Assembly: GCF_000760695.4 (NCBI RefSeq)
Contig: NZ_JHEG04000002.1
Coordinates: forward strand, 310,001-374,000
DNA: 64,000 bases
Direction: 5' to 3'
Source: Tolypothrix bouteillei VB521301
Lineage (GTDB): Bacteria; Cyanobacteriota; Cyanobacteriia; Cyanobacteriales; Nostocaceae
A program made the translations under genes and the position numbers. Below, piece by piece: positions 7,824 to 16,539 of this stretch. The notes under the pieces are model-generated. The model had not been told where the DNA came from and ran no database searches. It worked only from the letters and a program-made list of their open reading frames with translations. Within the stretch, counting starts at the first letter, position 1. Every line of letters starts with the position of its first letter.

Positions 7824-9809
7824 TTAAAAAGGGTGCGGGCGTGCTATTCCATAACCCTGTGCATAATCTACTCCAATGGCTTTAAGTTTTTTAAGAATAT
7901 CTTCATTTTCAACGAACTCAGCGATGGTTTGAATGCCCATAACATGTCCAATTTGATTGATGGCTTCTACCATTGCCATGTCAATGGGTTCTTCAACGAT
8001 ATGCCTGACAAAAGTTCCATCTATTTTAAGATAATCTATTGGCAAATTTTTAAGATAGCAGAATGAAGACATACCACTTCCAAAATCGTCTAAAGCAAAA
8101 CGACAACCTAATTCTCTTAAGGATCGGATGAAACTGACTGCTTTCGTTAAGTTTGCAATGGCGACAGTTTCAGTAATTTCAAAGCACAGAATTTGTGGTG
8201 GAATCTGGTGCAGTTCTAACTGTTCGCGCACAAAGCCCATAAATTGGTCATCGTTAATGCTTGCACCGGAGATGTTAATCGCATACAAACTGCTACGCTT
8301 AGTTCTCGATTGAGCATACTCGTTTAATTGTTCTCTTTTGTGCTGTCTGAGGTGAGTAAAAAGATTGCGGATTACCCAGCGATCGATAAGTGGCATAAGA
8401 TTGTAACGTTCAGCTGCAGGGATAAAAGCCATGGGCGAGACTAAACTTCCCTGTTCGTCAATCAAGCGTAGTAAAACCTCACAATGTTCTTCTCTAGACT
8501 CATGAAGGGTGGTGGGAACAATCTTTTGGTAGTAAAGGCAAAAACGGTTTTCTTCTAGGGCTTGAGCAATTCGCACTCCCCACTGCATTTCGCCTTGTGC
8601 TTTTTCCATTTCGCTATCGTCAGCTTGGTAGAGATGCACGCGGTTGCGCCCGTTGTGTTTTGCTAGGTAGCATGCTGCATCAGCCATACTCATGACAGTA
8701 CCCATATTTTGGGTGTCAGCATCAATTGGAACTAATCCGATACTGACACCAATATTAAATACTTTATCTTGCCAAAGAAAACGGAATTCTTGAACGCGCT
8801 GCAATATTGTATTGGCAATTCGCAATGCTGGTTCTAGAGGACAACACTCTAGGAGGATAATAAATTCATCTCCCCCCAAACGTGCTAAGGTATCTGAGGC
8901 GCGGATTTGATTCTGAAACAGAGCCGTCACTTGGCGCAACAGTTCATCACCTGCAAGGTGTCCGCAGGTGTCGTTGACAATTTTAAATCTATCTAAATCC
9001 AAATAACATACGGCGTGTTGCTGATTTTGTGTTTTGCCAATGGTTAGAGCGAGTTCCAAGCGGCGCTCAAATTCCCGTCGGTTAAACAATCCGGTTAAGG
9101 GATCGTGAGTGGCTTGCCAAGAAAGTTGGTGTGCCATACTGCGTTTTTGGGAAACGTCCTGAAATACCATCACTGCGCCAATAATTTGACCATCGCGATC
9201 GCGAATTGGTGCTGCAGAATCATCAATAGGAACCTCGCTTCCATCACGCGCAATCAGGATAGTATCTCTCCTAGTAAGATTCACAATGGAACCCGAACTC
9301 AAAGCTTTTTCAACTGGATTTTCTACAGTTTCTCGAGTTGTTTCGTTAATAATCTTTAAAATTTCAGTCAAAGCTTTTCCTTGAGCATCCGCAAGCGACC
9401 AACGAGTCATTTGCTCTGCAACAGGATTCATGTAATTTATTTTACCATTAATATCAGTGTTAATGACGGCGTCTCCAATAGATTGAAGCGTTACTTGAGC
9501 GAGTTCTTTTTCTTCATAGAGTGCTTTTTCCAAACGTTTGCGTTCGGTCATATCTCGACCAATATAAAGAAAATGTTCTAAGCCTTCTATTTTAGTTGAA
9601 ATTTTAGAAAAAGAGATAATTAACTCTTTTCCCGTCTTGCTATAACAAATAACTTCGCAATCTTTAAAAGACTTTAAGGGCAGATCGGAATTTATTTTAC
9701 AATTTTGATATAAAAAATTTATTTCCTTAAGAATGATTGAAATGGGTTTTAAAATTAAGTCTTCTTTACCGTATTCTAAAATTTGCAGTGCTGATTGATT
9801 TACCATCAC
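7824..9809 (-). CDS. PAS-PAS-GGDEF-EAL c-di-GMP protein (C-terminal part of a frameshifted gene)
   Basis: Visible order: a PAS segment (VNQSALQILEYGKEDL), a second PAS with PAC tail (AVINTDINGKINYMNPVAEQ ... GAVMVFQDVSQ), a GGDEF domain and an EAL domain. The GGDEF motif is intact in ARLGGDEF, and RxxD (RASD) five residues upstream is the product-inhibition site. The EAL part keeps EVL and DDFGSGMSSFCYLK, so both cyclase and phosphodiesterase activity are possible. The annotated start (GTG/ATG near 9809) falls inside a PAS domain. The same frame is open back to ~9950 and encodes more PAS sequence (TYIDNLLTAISDVLLI), so the true N-terminus is the separate frame at 9914-10297. Confidence 0.85.
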   Translation of the reverse strand: MMVNQSALQILEYGKEDLILKPISIILKEINFLYQNCKINSDLPLKSFKDCEVICYSKTGKELIISFSKISTKIEGLEHFLYIGRDMTERKRLEKALYEEKELAQVTLQSIGDAVINTDINGKINYMNPVAEQMTRWSLADAQGKALTEILKIINETTRETVENPVEKALSSGSIVNLTRRDTILIARDGSEVPIDDSAAPIRDRDGQIIGAVMVFQDVSQKRSMAHQLSWQATHDPLTGLFNRREFERRLELALTIGKTQNQQHAVCYLDLDRFKIVNDTCGHLAGDELLRQVTALFQNQIRASDTLARLGGDEFIILLECCPLEPALRIANTILQRVQEFRFLWQDKVFNIGVSIGLVPIDADTQNMGTVMSMADAACYLAKHNGRNRVHLYQADDSEMEKAQGEMQWGVRIAQALEENRFCLYYQKIVPTTLHESREEHCEVLLRLIDEQGSLVSPMAFIPAAERYNLMPLIDRWVIRNLFTHLRQHKREQLNEYAQSRTKRSSLYAINISGASINDDQFMGFVREQLELHQIPPQILCFEITETVAIANLTKAVSFIRSLRELGCRFALDDFGSGMSSFCYLKNLPIDYLKIDGTFVRHIVEEPIDMAMVEAINQIGHVMGIQTIAEFVENEDILKKLKAIGVDYAQGYGIARPHPF

Positions 9810-9913
9810 AATTTGTTCTGAATCATTTGTTATTAAAAGAACATCGCTAATCGCTGTCAGTAAATTGTCAATATAGGTGAAAGCAACTGCTAAAGCATTT
9901 AACAGATAGTTAA

Positions 9914-10297
9914 CTAAGAAATAATTTTCATAAACTTTTTGAAGGATGTTTTTTCAAAAACCATCCTTTCTGTTGCATCTTCTAAAAGAATAACATAACC
10001 TTTTTCAATAAAATTGATGAACAAATCAACATAAAAAGGTGAAAAAATATCTTTTCTACGAGCAATCCCCCTTAATTCAAATCTCTCTTGGCTCCCTTGA
10101 AAAATATCAAAGATGTAATTTTCATATCCTATTAACTCAGGAAAACTATCTCGAATATCTTTTCCGGGAACTGCATGACCGGGGGATTCTGCAAATCTTT
10201 GAGCACCTGGAGAAGTCTCTAAAATAATTAAGTTTTGAGAAACTATCAAATATTCTGTATGATTGGGAATTAAGAGATTTTCCGCGAGAGTTTTCAT
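9914..10297 (-). CDS. N-terminal PAS domain cut off from the GGDEF-EAL protein by a frameshift
   Basis: A 127-residue open frame that reads as a PAS-like sensor domain ending in GYVILLEDATERMVFEK, the usual junction before the next domain in cyanobacterial PAS-GGDEF proteins. Reading then shifts: the protein ends after 13 unrelated residues, while the -1 frame continues smoothly into the downstream PAS-GGDEF-EAL protein. The crossover point is a run of six A on the coding strand (T6 at 9949-9954). One extra A would fuse the two frames into a single protein of ~840 residues. This is either a real disruption, a slippage site or a sequencing error; the sequence alone cannot tell. Confidence 0.75.
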   Translation of the reverse strand: MKTLAENLLIPNHTEYLIVSQNLIILETSPGAQRFAESPGHAVPGKDIRDSFPELIGYENYIFDIFQGSQERFELRGIARRKDIFSPFYVDLFINFIEKGYVILLEDATERMVFEKTSFKKFMKIIS

Positions 10298-10673
10298 AAA
10301 ATCTTTTTTATAAATTATAAGCGTTTAATTTGAATGTATTGTCCGTGTAATCCAGTTATATTTTAAGCCTAATTGCGGAAATACGCTATCATTTTGTAAC
10401 AGTCAGGATAAATACTGAAAAAAAATTATTTAAAAATAAAAAATCTGAGAATATACGTATTGACAAAACAATAAAATACAGGTTAACGCACAAATGAGTT
10501 ACATCGATATAGCTACTGTAAAGTTGCTTTTTTAGAACAGTCAAAGGCAAGAAAGATGCTGACTATGACTAAAGTCATGGATAGACTCATGACTTTCTCC
10601 TCATGTAACCCCTATAAGTAAGATTTTATGCTAGTACCAGCAGGTGAGAGAAATCCAGGAGACAACTAAAGAG
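10298..10673. other. Non-coding spacer with a short palindrome
   Basis: This AT-rich 376-bp spacer separates two divergent genes. It holds ATGACT-AA-AGTCAT (about 10565-10578) followed by a second CATGACTTTC copy ~15 bp on, a possible operator for the Spy-like gene downstream. I see no ORF and no known RNA. Confidence 0.4.
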
Positions 10674-11153
10674 ATGAAAATCAAGCACTTATCACTTATC
10701 GCAGGAGCCATCGCTCTAACTTTAACTGCTACTTCTTGGGCAGTCAACGCAGAAACGCTCTCATCCTCACCTTTCGTTGTTGCTCAGGAACAACCCAGAG
10801 ACATGAAGGGTAAAGGTCCGTGGGCAAAATTGGGACTAACAGACGCACAAAAAACCCAACTTCAGGAGATTCGTCGCAATACGCGTGAAGAAATAGACAA
10901 AATTCTGACTGAAGAACAACGAGCACGACTCAAGAACGCCATGGAAAACCGAGATGGTAAGCGTGGTGGTTGGAGAAGTGTTATGAATTCTTTAAATCTC
11001 TCCGACGAGCAGAAAACTCAAATCCGTGAAGTTAAGCGAGCGCAGAGAACTAAAATGGAAGCTATTCTGACAGACGAACAGAAAGCACAGCTCGATGAAT
11101 ACAAAAAACAAAGGCGCGATCGCATTCAACAATACCGACAAAATCAGCAATAG
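10674..11153 (+). CDS. Spy/CpxP-like periplasmic protein (LTxxQ motifs)
   Basis: A 159-residue exported protein. Signal peptide MKIKHLSLIAGAIALTLTAT with likely cut after AVNA. The mature part carries two LTxxQ-type repeats, LGLTDAQKTQLQEIRR and LNLSDEQKTQIREVKR. Each is followed by a helix ending in LTEEQRARL or LTDEQKAQL, as in the Spy/CpxP family of periplasmic stress chaperones. The C-terminus is strongly basic (KKQRRDRIQQYRQNQQ). I use ATG 10674 with AGGAG at 10659-10663; the frame is open upstream to GTG 10644, which would spoil the signal peptide. The gene is followed by a strong terminator. A role in envelope stress or metal response is inferred from the family only. Confidence 0.8.
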   Translation: MKIKHLSLIAGAIALTLTATSWAVNAETLSSSPFVVAQEQPRDMKGKGPWAKLGLTDAQKTQLQEIRRNTREEIDKILTEEQRARLKNAMENRDGKRGGWRSVMNSLNLSDEQKTQIREVKRAQRTKMEAILTDEQKAQLDEYKKQRRDRIQQYRQNQQ

Positions 11154-11203
11154 TAGTTAATAGATAGTGGTTGAAGCTATAGAGCTAACAACTAACACAT
11201 TAT

Positions 11204-11228
11204 AAAGACGCGCCACGGCGCGTCTTTT
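11204..11228 (+). terminator. Intrinsic terminator after the Spy-like gene
   Basis: AAAGACGCGCC and GGCGCGTCTTT (11204-11214 / 11217-11227) form a perfect GC-rich 11-bp stem that runs into TTTT. It is a strong Rho-independent terminator 50 bp past the stop codon. Confidence 0.9.
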
Positions 11229-11557
11229 CGTATTTAACAATATTGCTCGTAGATGAAAGCCCAAACAGTATAAAGGCAGCAAGCAGAATAAATGTAAAAT
11301 TTTATACAGATTGAAGTTGTCCGCTCTCTGTTGAAGCTACTTCTTACTTTTATATTTCTTCAAGGAAAAAACCGTAATTGCTCTGAAGCTTTGTTTAAAG
11401 CAACTAAAAGATAATTTGACTTAAGGCGCAAATAAAAGTTGAGAGATACAAAATGCAGGTTGGTAGAAATAAATAGCACTATCTTACAAAATATTAATCT
11501 ACCTAAAATGCCTATCAATAACAAATGACCAATAACAAATGAGCGAGGCTGCAAACT
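11229..11557. other. Spacer without recognised genes
   Basis: About 330 bp of AT-rich DNA upstream of the FecR-domain gene. Apart from the short direct repeat AACAAATGA near 11519-11540, just before the start codon, I see nothing in it. Confidence 0.5.
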
Positions 11558-12577
11558 ATGTTCCGTAAGTTGTTGCTACTGCTAGTCATAAGTTTATCGG
11601 GAAGTGTTGTTTTACCCTTACCACAAAAGGCAAGGGCTGTCACTCCCCTGACACTGGCTGTTATCGAGGAACTGAGGAACCTAGTGCAACTCGTCCCACA
11701 AAACAAGCCGCAACGTCAAGCACGCAAGTTGGATTCTATGATTCCTGGAGACGGCTTGTCCACTGGTAAAGCTTCTTTAGCAGAATTGCGTTTCAATGAC
11801 GGTTCTATAGCGCGAATTGGCCAACAGACTGTATTCCGGTTCTTACCGAAAACTCGAAATTTAAGACTTTCAAACGGAACTGTGTTGTTGCTGATTCCAC
11901 CCGGACAAGGACAAACAAGGGTAAATACACCAAATGCTGCAGCCGCAATTCGCGGTTCCGCGCTGTTTGTACGTTACGATCCACAAACAGACACCACAAT
12001 TGTGGGTGCATTAACAAATAGCGGTATTCAAGTTCAAAACAAGAATGCGTCTCAAAATCAAAAGCTAGCTGCCGGACAACTTATAGTTGTAGTTAAAGAC
12101 AAATTTCAAGGTTTATACGATTTTGACTTAAGGACTTTTTACGAAACAAGCCATTTGGTTCGGGGGTTGGATTTAGCTCGCACAACGGGTGTATCTCATT
12201 CAGATCCGGGACTGGCTAGCGTTCAAGCGGAAACAGCAGAAGCAGTCGCAACACAACAGCCATTGGTAGGTGTAGGTGTGATAGAAAACTTACCTATTTT
12301 TAGGTCAGCGACTTCCTCTGGTGACACCTCGACTCATCAGAGCGATCGCATTCACAACAGTGGAATGAGAGAACATTTTCCGGTCGAGAACCTGCTAAAT
12401 ACAGGACAAGTGTTTTCAAATCCTGTTGAAGATGACCGTGTTAAACCTAATAGTTCTCCTGGCAAAGGCAACCACGGCAACAATAATTCAAATAACGGCA
12501 ACCACGGCAACAATAATTCAAATAACGGCAACCACGGTAATAACAACCCCAGTAACAATAATTCAGAAAAAAATTAA
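11558..12577 (+). CDS. Exported FecR-domain protein with Asn/Gly/His repeat tail
   Basis: A 339-residue secreted protein. Signal peptide MFRKLLLLLVISLSGSVVLP with cut near KARA. Residues ~55-185 match the FecR domain (beta-helical): IPGDGLSTGKASLAELRFNDGSIARIG, then LRLSNGTVLLLIPPGQGQTRVNTPNAAAAIRGSALFVRYD. Unlike true FecR, it has no transmembrane anti-sigma anchor and no sigma-factor gene beside it. Such stand-alone exported FecR-domain proteins are common in cyanobacteria and their function is unknown. The C-terminal ~40 residues are low-complexity GNHGNNNSNN repeats encoded by a 30-bp tandem repeat. The His/Asn-rich tail might bind metal, which is speculation. Confidence 0.8.
   Translation: MFRKLLLLLVISLSGSVVLPLPQKARAVTPLTLAVIEELRNLVQLVPQNKPQRQARKLDSMIPGDGLSTGKASLAELRFNDGSIARIGQQTVFRFLPKTRNLRLSNGTVLLLIPPGQGQTRVNTPNAAAAIRGSALFVRYDPQTDTTIVGALTNSGIQVQNKNASQNQKLAAGQLIVVVKDKFQGLYDFDLRTFYETSHLVRGLDLARTTGVSHSDPGLASVQAETAEAVATQQPLVGVGVIENLPIFRSATSSGDTSTHQSDRIHNSGMREHFPVENLLNTGQVFSNPVEDDRVKPNSSPGKGNHGNNNSNNGNHGNNNSNNGNHGNNNPSNNNSEKN
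12467..12545 (+). repeat. 30-bp in-frame tandem repeat (2.6 copies)
   Basis: Units at 12467-12496 and 12497-12526 appear identical, and a third partial unit starts at 12527. Each encodes GNHGNNNSNN at the C-terminus of the FecR-domain protein. The in-frame period suggests copy-number variation. Confidence 0.9.
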
Positions 12578-12951
12578 GGAAGTTGCATAAATTCACGTGC
12601 GTTCGACAGACTTCACCCCCCACCCTTCCTCTACGTTCAACTTAAAAAAATTTCAAATTCTTGTAGTTGCGCTGTATTCATATCCATCGCAACTACAAGT
12701 GTAGAAACTTTTTACACTTAATTGATTCAAACTACTTACTATTAACCATCAGCCATTAGCCATTAGCCATTAGCCATCAGCCCTTCGGGTTCGCCCTTCG
12801 GGTTCGCCAGTCCCCTACGGCGGGAAACCCGCCTGCTTTCCCTGGACTCACCATTAGCCATTAGCCATTAGCAATTAGCCATCAGCCCTTCGGGTTCGCC
12901 AGTTCCCTACGGCGGGAAACCCGCCTGCAGGACTGGACTCACCATTAGCCA
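12578..12951. repeat. Spacer of TAGCCAT heptamers with two GC-rich repeat cassettes
   Basis: TTAGCCA-type heptamer runs (12745-12780, 12851-12890, 12942-12956) enclose two near-identical cassettes at ~12775-12842 and ~12888-12935. Each cassette contains CAGCCCTTCGGGTTCGCC, then a GGCGGG AAA CCCGCC hairpin and CTGGACTCACC. The first copy has an extra CCCTTCGGGTTCG unit. No ORF is supported. The structure looks like short repeats inserted into, and duplicated with, heptamer arrays. Confidence 0.8.
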
Positions 12952-14070
12952 TTAAAACCTCCCTCCCTGAATCTGGTCAAAAACTGCCTTATCATCAAAA
13001 AACTTCTTCTGAATTGCATCCCAACCGCCAAAGTCTTTGACAGTATAAAGCTTGCTTATTGGAGGAAACTGCTTTTGATTTTCTTTAGCTGCAGCAGCAT
13101 TCACAGGGCGAAAACCGACTTTTGCAAATTGCCGTTGTGCTTCTGGTGTATAAAGGAACTTAACAAAAGCTTCTGCTACTTGGCGAGTACCCCGCTTGTC
13201 TACAACCTTGTCCACCACAGCCACTGGGCTATCAATCGAAACATTGACTTGAGGCAGTATGGAAGGAAAGTTAGATTCTCCTTTTATCTTTGCCAAAATT
13301 TCCTCATTCTCATAATTTAACAACACATCCCCTTGATTGCGCTTGTAAAAAGTATCACTTGCTTCTCGTGCGTCCTTAGGTAATACGGGGACATTTTTGT
13401 AAACTTTAGCAACATAATCGCGTGCTTTTGCTTCATTTCCACCTGTCTTCATGACGGAGCCCCAAAGCCCTAAAAAGTTCCAACGAGCACCTCCAGAGGT
13501 TTTAGGATTGGCGGTGATGACCGTCACTCCCGGTTTAACCAAATCGTTCCAATCACGAATTTTTTTAGGATTTCCCGGACGGGTGACAAGCACAACTGCA
13601 GAACGGGTCACAATCCCATTGTTGGGAACCTCTTTTTCCCAACCGGGTGCAATAAGCCCTGCTTTCTGGATTTTATCTACATCCAGCCCCAAAGCGAGTG
13701 CTACAACATCCGCCTCCAAACCATCTATGACAGCTCGTGCTTGAGAACCAGAGCCACCATAACTTTCTCGAAAAATAACTTCTTGATTGCGCTCTTTCTT
13801 CCACTTTTGCGTAAATAGGGGAATGATTTTAGAGTATGCCTCTTTAGTCACGGCATAAGAGACTAAAGTCAATTCAACTGTTTTGGGATTTTGGCTTATC
13901 AGTTGAGTTTTAGTATTTGTAGGAGGTTTGTGCAAGGTTATACCTGCATAAACAGGTACTGCTGCGCTGACAGTGAAACCTACAGCGATTGTGAAAGTGC
14001 GGGTGCGGGTAGAAAATTTTTTCCACTGTTGTAATAAGGATGAAGGGACATTTCTCAGGGATATCTTCAC
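12952..14070 (-). CDS. sbpA: Sulfate ABC transporter substrate-binding protein (first copy)
   Basis: A 372-residue periplasmic sulfate/thiosulfate-binding protein (SbpA/CysP family). A long N-terminal signal (hydrophobic FTIAVGFTVSAAVPVYA) is cut near residue 42. The family signatures are ELTLVSYAVTKEAY, SYGGSGSQARAVIDGLEADVV, NPKTSGGARWNFLGLWG and the C-terminal DFGGWDAIQKKFFDDKAVFDQI. It is about 60% similar by eye to the second copy at 15309-16463, so the two are paralogues. It reads away from the rest of the sulfur-uptake cluster. Its upstream region carries AAACTACGGT (14094-14103), shared in inverted sense with cysA. It delivers sulfate to the CysTWA permease. Confidence 0.92.
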   Translation of the reverse strand: MKISLRNVPSSLLQQWKKFSTRTRTFTIAVGFTVSAAVPVYAGITLHKPPTNTKTQLISQNPKTVELTLVSYAVTKEAYSKIIPLFTQKWKKERNQEVIFRESYGGSGSQARAVIDGLEADVVALALGLDVDKIQKAGLIAPGWEKEVPNNGIVTRSAVVLVTRPGNPKKIRDWNDLVKPGVTVITANPKTSGGARWNFLGLWGSVMKTGGNEAKARDYVAKVYKNVPVLPKDAREASDTFYKRNQGDVLLNYENEEILAKIKGESNFPSILPQVNVSIDSPVAVVDKVVDKRGTRQVAEAFVKFLYTPEAQRQFAKVGFRPVNAAAAKENQKQFPPISKLYTVKDFGGWDAIQKKFFDDKAVFDQIQGGRF

Positions 14071-14093
14071 GATCGGTGATTCCTTATAGGTTT

Positions 14094-14103
14094 AAACTAC
14101 GGT
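14094..14103 (-). promoter_or_regulatory. ACCGTAGTTT motif upstream of sbpA
   Basis: On the sbpA coding strand this reads ACCGTAGTTT, identical to 19286-19295 upstream of cysA. Both lie 24-42 bp before the respective start codons. It is a candidate regulatory element for sulfur-limited expression; the function is inferred. Confidence 0.45.
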
Positions 14104-14364
14104 ATTTCTATGGAATAACAGGTTTACTGATGAAAATAACAATCCCATAAAATCCGTATCGAAAGCAAGTCATTTTTGGGGACAGGGGAGACACGGGGGA
14201 TAAGGAAGAATAATTTATCTTTATTCCCAATCCAAAATCACTAACCCCTGAACCCTAAGCCCCTAATTCCATACAGATTGAAACAATAGTGTCAGAATAG
14301 TGTAGAGCTTCTAAAGTATCTTGATCCCAGAGTCGTTTCCTTAGAGTTCAGGATTTCAACAGCC

Positions 14365-15138
14365 ATGTGTCAGCTGCTAGGAATGAACTGCAACGTACCT
14401 ACTGATATTTGTTTTTCGTTTGAGGGCTTCGCCGCAAGGGGAGGAAAAACTGATGACCATCGGGATGGTTGGGGTATCGCCTTTTTTGAAGGAAAGGGAT
14501 GTCGGCTTTTCTTAGATGCCAAACCTTCCATTGCTTCTCCTATTGCGGACTTGGTGCGGTGCTTTCCCATCCATTCCAAACACGTCATAGCCCACATTCG
14601 CAAAGCGACCCAAGGTGAAATTTCTTTAGAAAATTGCCACCCTTTCCGGCGAGAAATGTGGGGAAGGTATTGGGTATTTGCTCACAATGGAGATCTGCGC
14701 GATTTTCATCCCCAGGATTTGGAGTTTTATCAACCTGTTGGTAACACCGATAGCGAAAAAGCTTTCTGCCTGATCTTAGATAAGTTGCGAGCCTCTTTTC
14801 CTCATAGCAAACCACCTATAGAAAAATTTTATTTAGTTCTCAGAGAAATCACTCATTCTATCGCCAAGCAAGGTATATTTAATTACTTGTTATCGGATGG
14901 AGAGCATTTGTTTGCCTATTGTTCAACCAAACTTAGCTACATTGTGCGTCAAGCGCCTTTTGCTGCTGCCCATTTGATTGATGAGGACTTAACTGTAGAT
15001 TTTAGCGAATTAACAACTCCAAGCGATCGCGTTGCTGTCATTGCCACTACCCCCTTAACGGATAATGAAGTTTGGACAACAATTCAACCGGGAGAACTGT
15101 TAGCATTTCAGGATGGTTTACCCATGAGCTACCGATAA
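14365..15138 (+). CDS. Class II glutamine amidotransferase (YafJ/EgtC-like)
   Basis: A 257-residue stand-alone class II glutamine amidotransferase domain (Ntn hydrolase fold). The N-terminal MCQLLGMN exposes Cys2 as nucleophile after Met removal. The motifs HRDGWGIAFFEGKG, HIRKATQGEISLENCHPF and WVFAHNGDL are the family's glutamine-binding segments. There is no attached synthase domain, as in YafJ and EgtC-type proteins. It sits between the two divergent sulfate-binding protein genes. This could hint at a sulfur-metabolite link like EgtC (ergothioneine pathway), but no egt genes are near, so the role is open. The start is fixed by the catalytic Cys2. Confidence 0.85.
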   Translation: MCQLLGMNCNVPTDICFSFEGFAARGGKTDDHRDGWGIAFFEGKGCRLFLDAKPSIASPIADLVRCFPIHSKHVIAHIRKATQGEISLENCHPFRREMWGRYWVFAHNGDLRDFHPQDLEFYQPVGNTDSEKAFCLILDKLRASFPHSKPPIEKFYLVLREITHSIAKQGIFNYLLSDGEHLFAYCSTKLSYIVRQAPFAAAHLIDEDLTVDFSELTTPSDRVAVIATTPLTDNEVWTTIQPGELLAFQDGLPMSYR

Positions 15139-15262
15139 ACACCTACAAGCTCTCTTTTTCCTCGATCGCTGGTAAAAACACCACTTTCTTGAGCGATAAA
15201 GTGCAGTTTTACTCTTGCTTTTTTAGCATATGCCATGTATTATCTCTCACAATGAACACTAA

Positions 15263-15290
15263 ATACGGTTAGCTAACTAACTAACCGTAT
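15263..15290. promoter_or_regulatory. Palindrome ATACGGTTAG-N8-CTAACCGTAT before the second sulfate-binding gene
   Basis: Perfect 10-bp arms (15263-15272 and 15281-15290) end 18 bp before ATG 15309. They contain the ACCGTA/TACGGT core also seen upstream of sbpA and cysA. It may be a dimeric operator (for example of the nearby Crp-family regulator) or a leader hairpin. Confidence 0.5.
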
Positions 15291-15308
15291 AACTTCGGGG
15301 GCGAGAGT

Positions 15309-16463
15309 ATGAGTTTGTGGCAGACTGTCCTAAGACAAGCAGGGCAATCATTTTTGCAAATAACCGATAAATTTAAGCTTAAGTCTTTAAAAAGCTTTTT
15401 ATCACTCTTTTTAGTAGGAATCAGTTTAAGTGTTGCGATCGCTGCTTGTTCTGGTGGCAATACAAACAGTTCTTCTGGAAATAGCACCGGAACGGATACC
15501 ACAGCTAACCCTGTAGCGGCAAACAAACAAGATGCAGAAATTACCCTTGTTTCCTTTGCCGTAACAAAAGCAGCTCATGAAGCTATTATTCCAAAATTTG
15601 TAGAAAAGTGGAAGAAAGAGCACAACCAAAATATTACCTTCAATCAAAGCTATGGCGGTTCGGGATCTCAAACCCGTGCTGTAATTGATGGTTTGGAAGC
15701 TGACGTCGTTCACTTGGCACTTGGCTTGGATGTGGGAAGAATTGAAAAAGCTGGGTTGATTCAGCCTGGATGGGAGAAAGAAGTCCCTAACAATGGTATC
15801 GTTTCCAAATCAGTTGCTGCTTTAGTGACTCGTGAAGGAAACCCCAAAGGTATTAAAACTTGGGCAGATTTAGCAAAAGACGGTGTTAAGCTCATCACTG
15901 CTGACCCCAAAACCTCCGGTATTGCACGCTGGAACTTCCTCACATTATGGAATTCAGCTATCAAGAGTGGAGCGGGAGAAGATAAGGCGATCGAGTTTGT
16001 GAAAAAAGTCTACAGTAACGTGCCCGTTCTAACAAAAGATGCTCGGGAAGCGACAGACGCCTTTTTCAAGCAAGGTCAAGGAGACGCCCTGATCAACTAC
16101 GAGAACGAAATTATCCTGGCACAGCAGAAGGGAGAGAAAGTCAATTACATTATTCCCGACGTCAATATATCCATCGATAATCCAATTGCAGTCGTAGATA
16201 AGAACGTTGATAAACACGGAACCCGTGAAGTCGCAGAAGCTTTTGTGAAATTCTTGTATGAACCGGAAGCTCAGGAAGAGTTTGCCAAAGTTGGATTCCG
16301 CTCTGTCAATGAAACAGTTGCTCAGAATAAAGCTATTTCAGACAAGTATCCCAAAGTTCAAAATCTAGGCACAGTGCAAGACTACGGTGGTTGGGACTCC
16401 ATCCAGAAAAAGTTCTTTGCAGATGGCGCAATCTTTGACCAAATTCAAGGAAAAGCAAAATAG
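15309..16463 (+). CDS. Sulfate ABC transporter substrate-binding lipoprotein (second copy)
   Basis: A 384-residue sulfate-binding protein of the SbpA/CysP family. Its N-terminal hydrophobic segment ends in a lipobox-like IAAC, followed by a Gly/Ser/Asn-rich linker, so it is probably a lipid-anchored binding protein, unlike the first copy. The family signatures are ITLVSFAVTKAAHEAI, SYGGSGSQTRAVIDGLEADVV, DPKTSGIARWNFLTLW and DYGGWDSIQKKFFADGAIFDQI. It leads the unit that continues into cysT and cysW 76 bp downstream, after a heptamer repeat block. GGGGGCGAG at ~15297 precedes the ATG. Confidence 0.92.
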   Translation: MSLWQTVLRQAGQSFLQITDKFKLKSLKSFLSLFLVGISLSVAIAACSGGNTNSSSGNSTGTDTTANPVAANKQDAEITLVSFAVTKAAHEAIIPKFVEKWKKEHNQNITFNQSYGGSGSQTRAVIDGLEADVVHLALGLDVGRIEKAGLIQPGWEKEVPNNGIVSKSVAALVTREGNPKGIKTWADLAKDGVKLITADPKTSGIARWNFLTLWNSAIKSGAGEDKAIEFVKKVYSNVPVLTKDAREATDAFFKQGQGDALINYENEIILAQQKGEKVNYIIPDVNISIDNPIAVVDKNVDKHGTREVAEAFVKFLYEPEAQEEFAKVGFRSVNETVAQNKAISDKYPKVQNLGTVQDYGGWDSIQKKFFADGAIFDQIQGKAK

Positions 16464-16470
16464 GAATTTA

Positions 16471-16531
16471 TGCTAATAGCTATTAGCTAATAGCTATTAG
16501 CCATTAGCCATCAGCCATTAGCTATTAGCAA
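16471..16531. repeat. Heptamer repeat block between sulfate-binding gene and cysT
   Basis: Consecutive TAGCTAT/TAGCCAT-type heptamers fill the spacer and can form an AT-rich hairpin. The block could reduce read-through or mark an RNA processing point inside the transport operon. Confidence 0.7.
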
Positions 16532-16539
16532 TTTTAATT

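Noticed and set aside
12352..12558. Minus-strand ORF with LLPWLPLFELL repeats
   Set aside because: It is the antisense reading of the 30-bp repeat that encodes the GNHGNNNSNN tail of the FecR-domain protein.
13451..13744. 97-codon ORF antisense to sbpA
   Set aside because: Shadow frame of a well-supported gene. A matching shadow appears antisense to the second binding protein because the sequences are paralogous.
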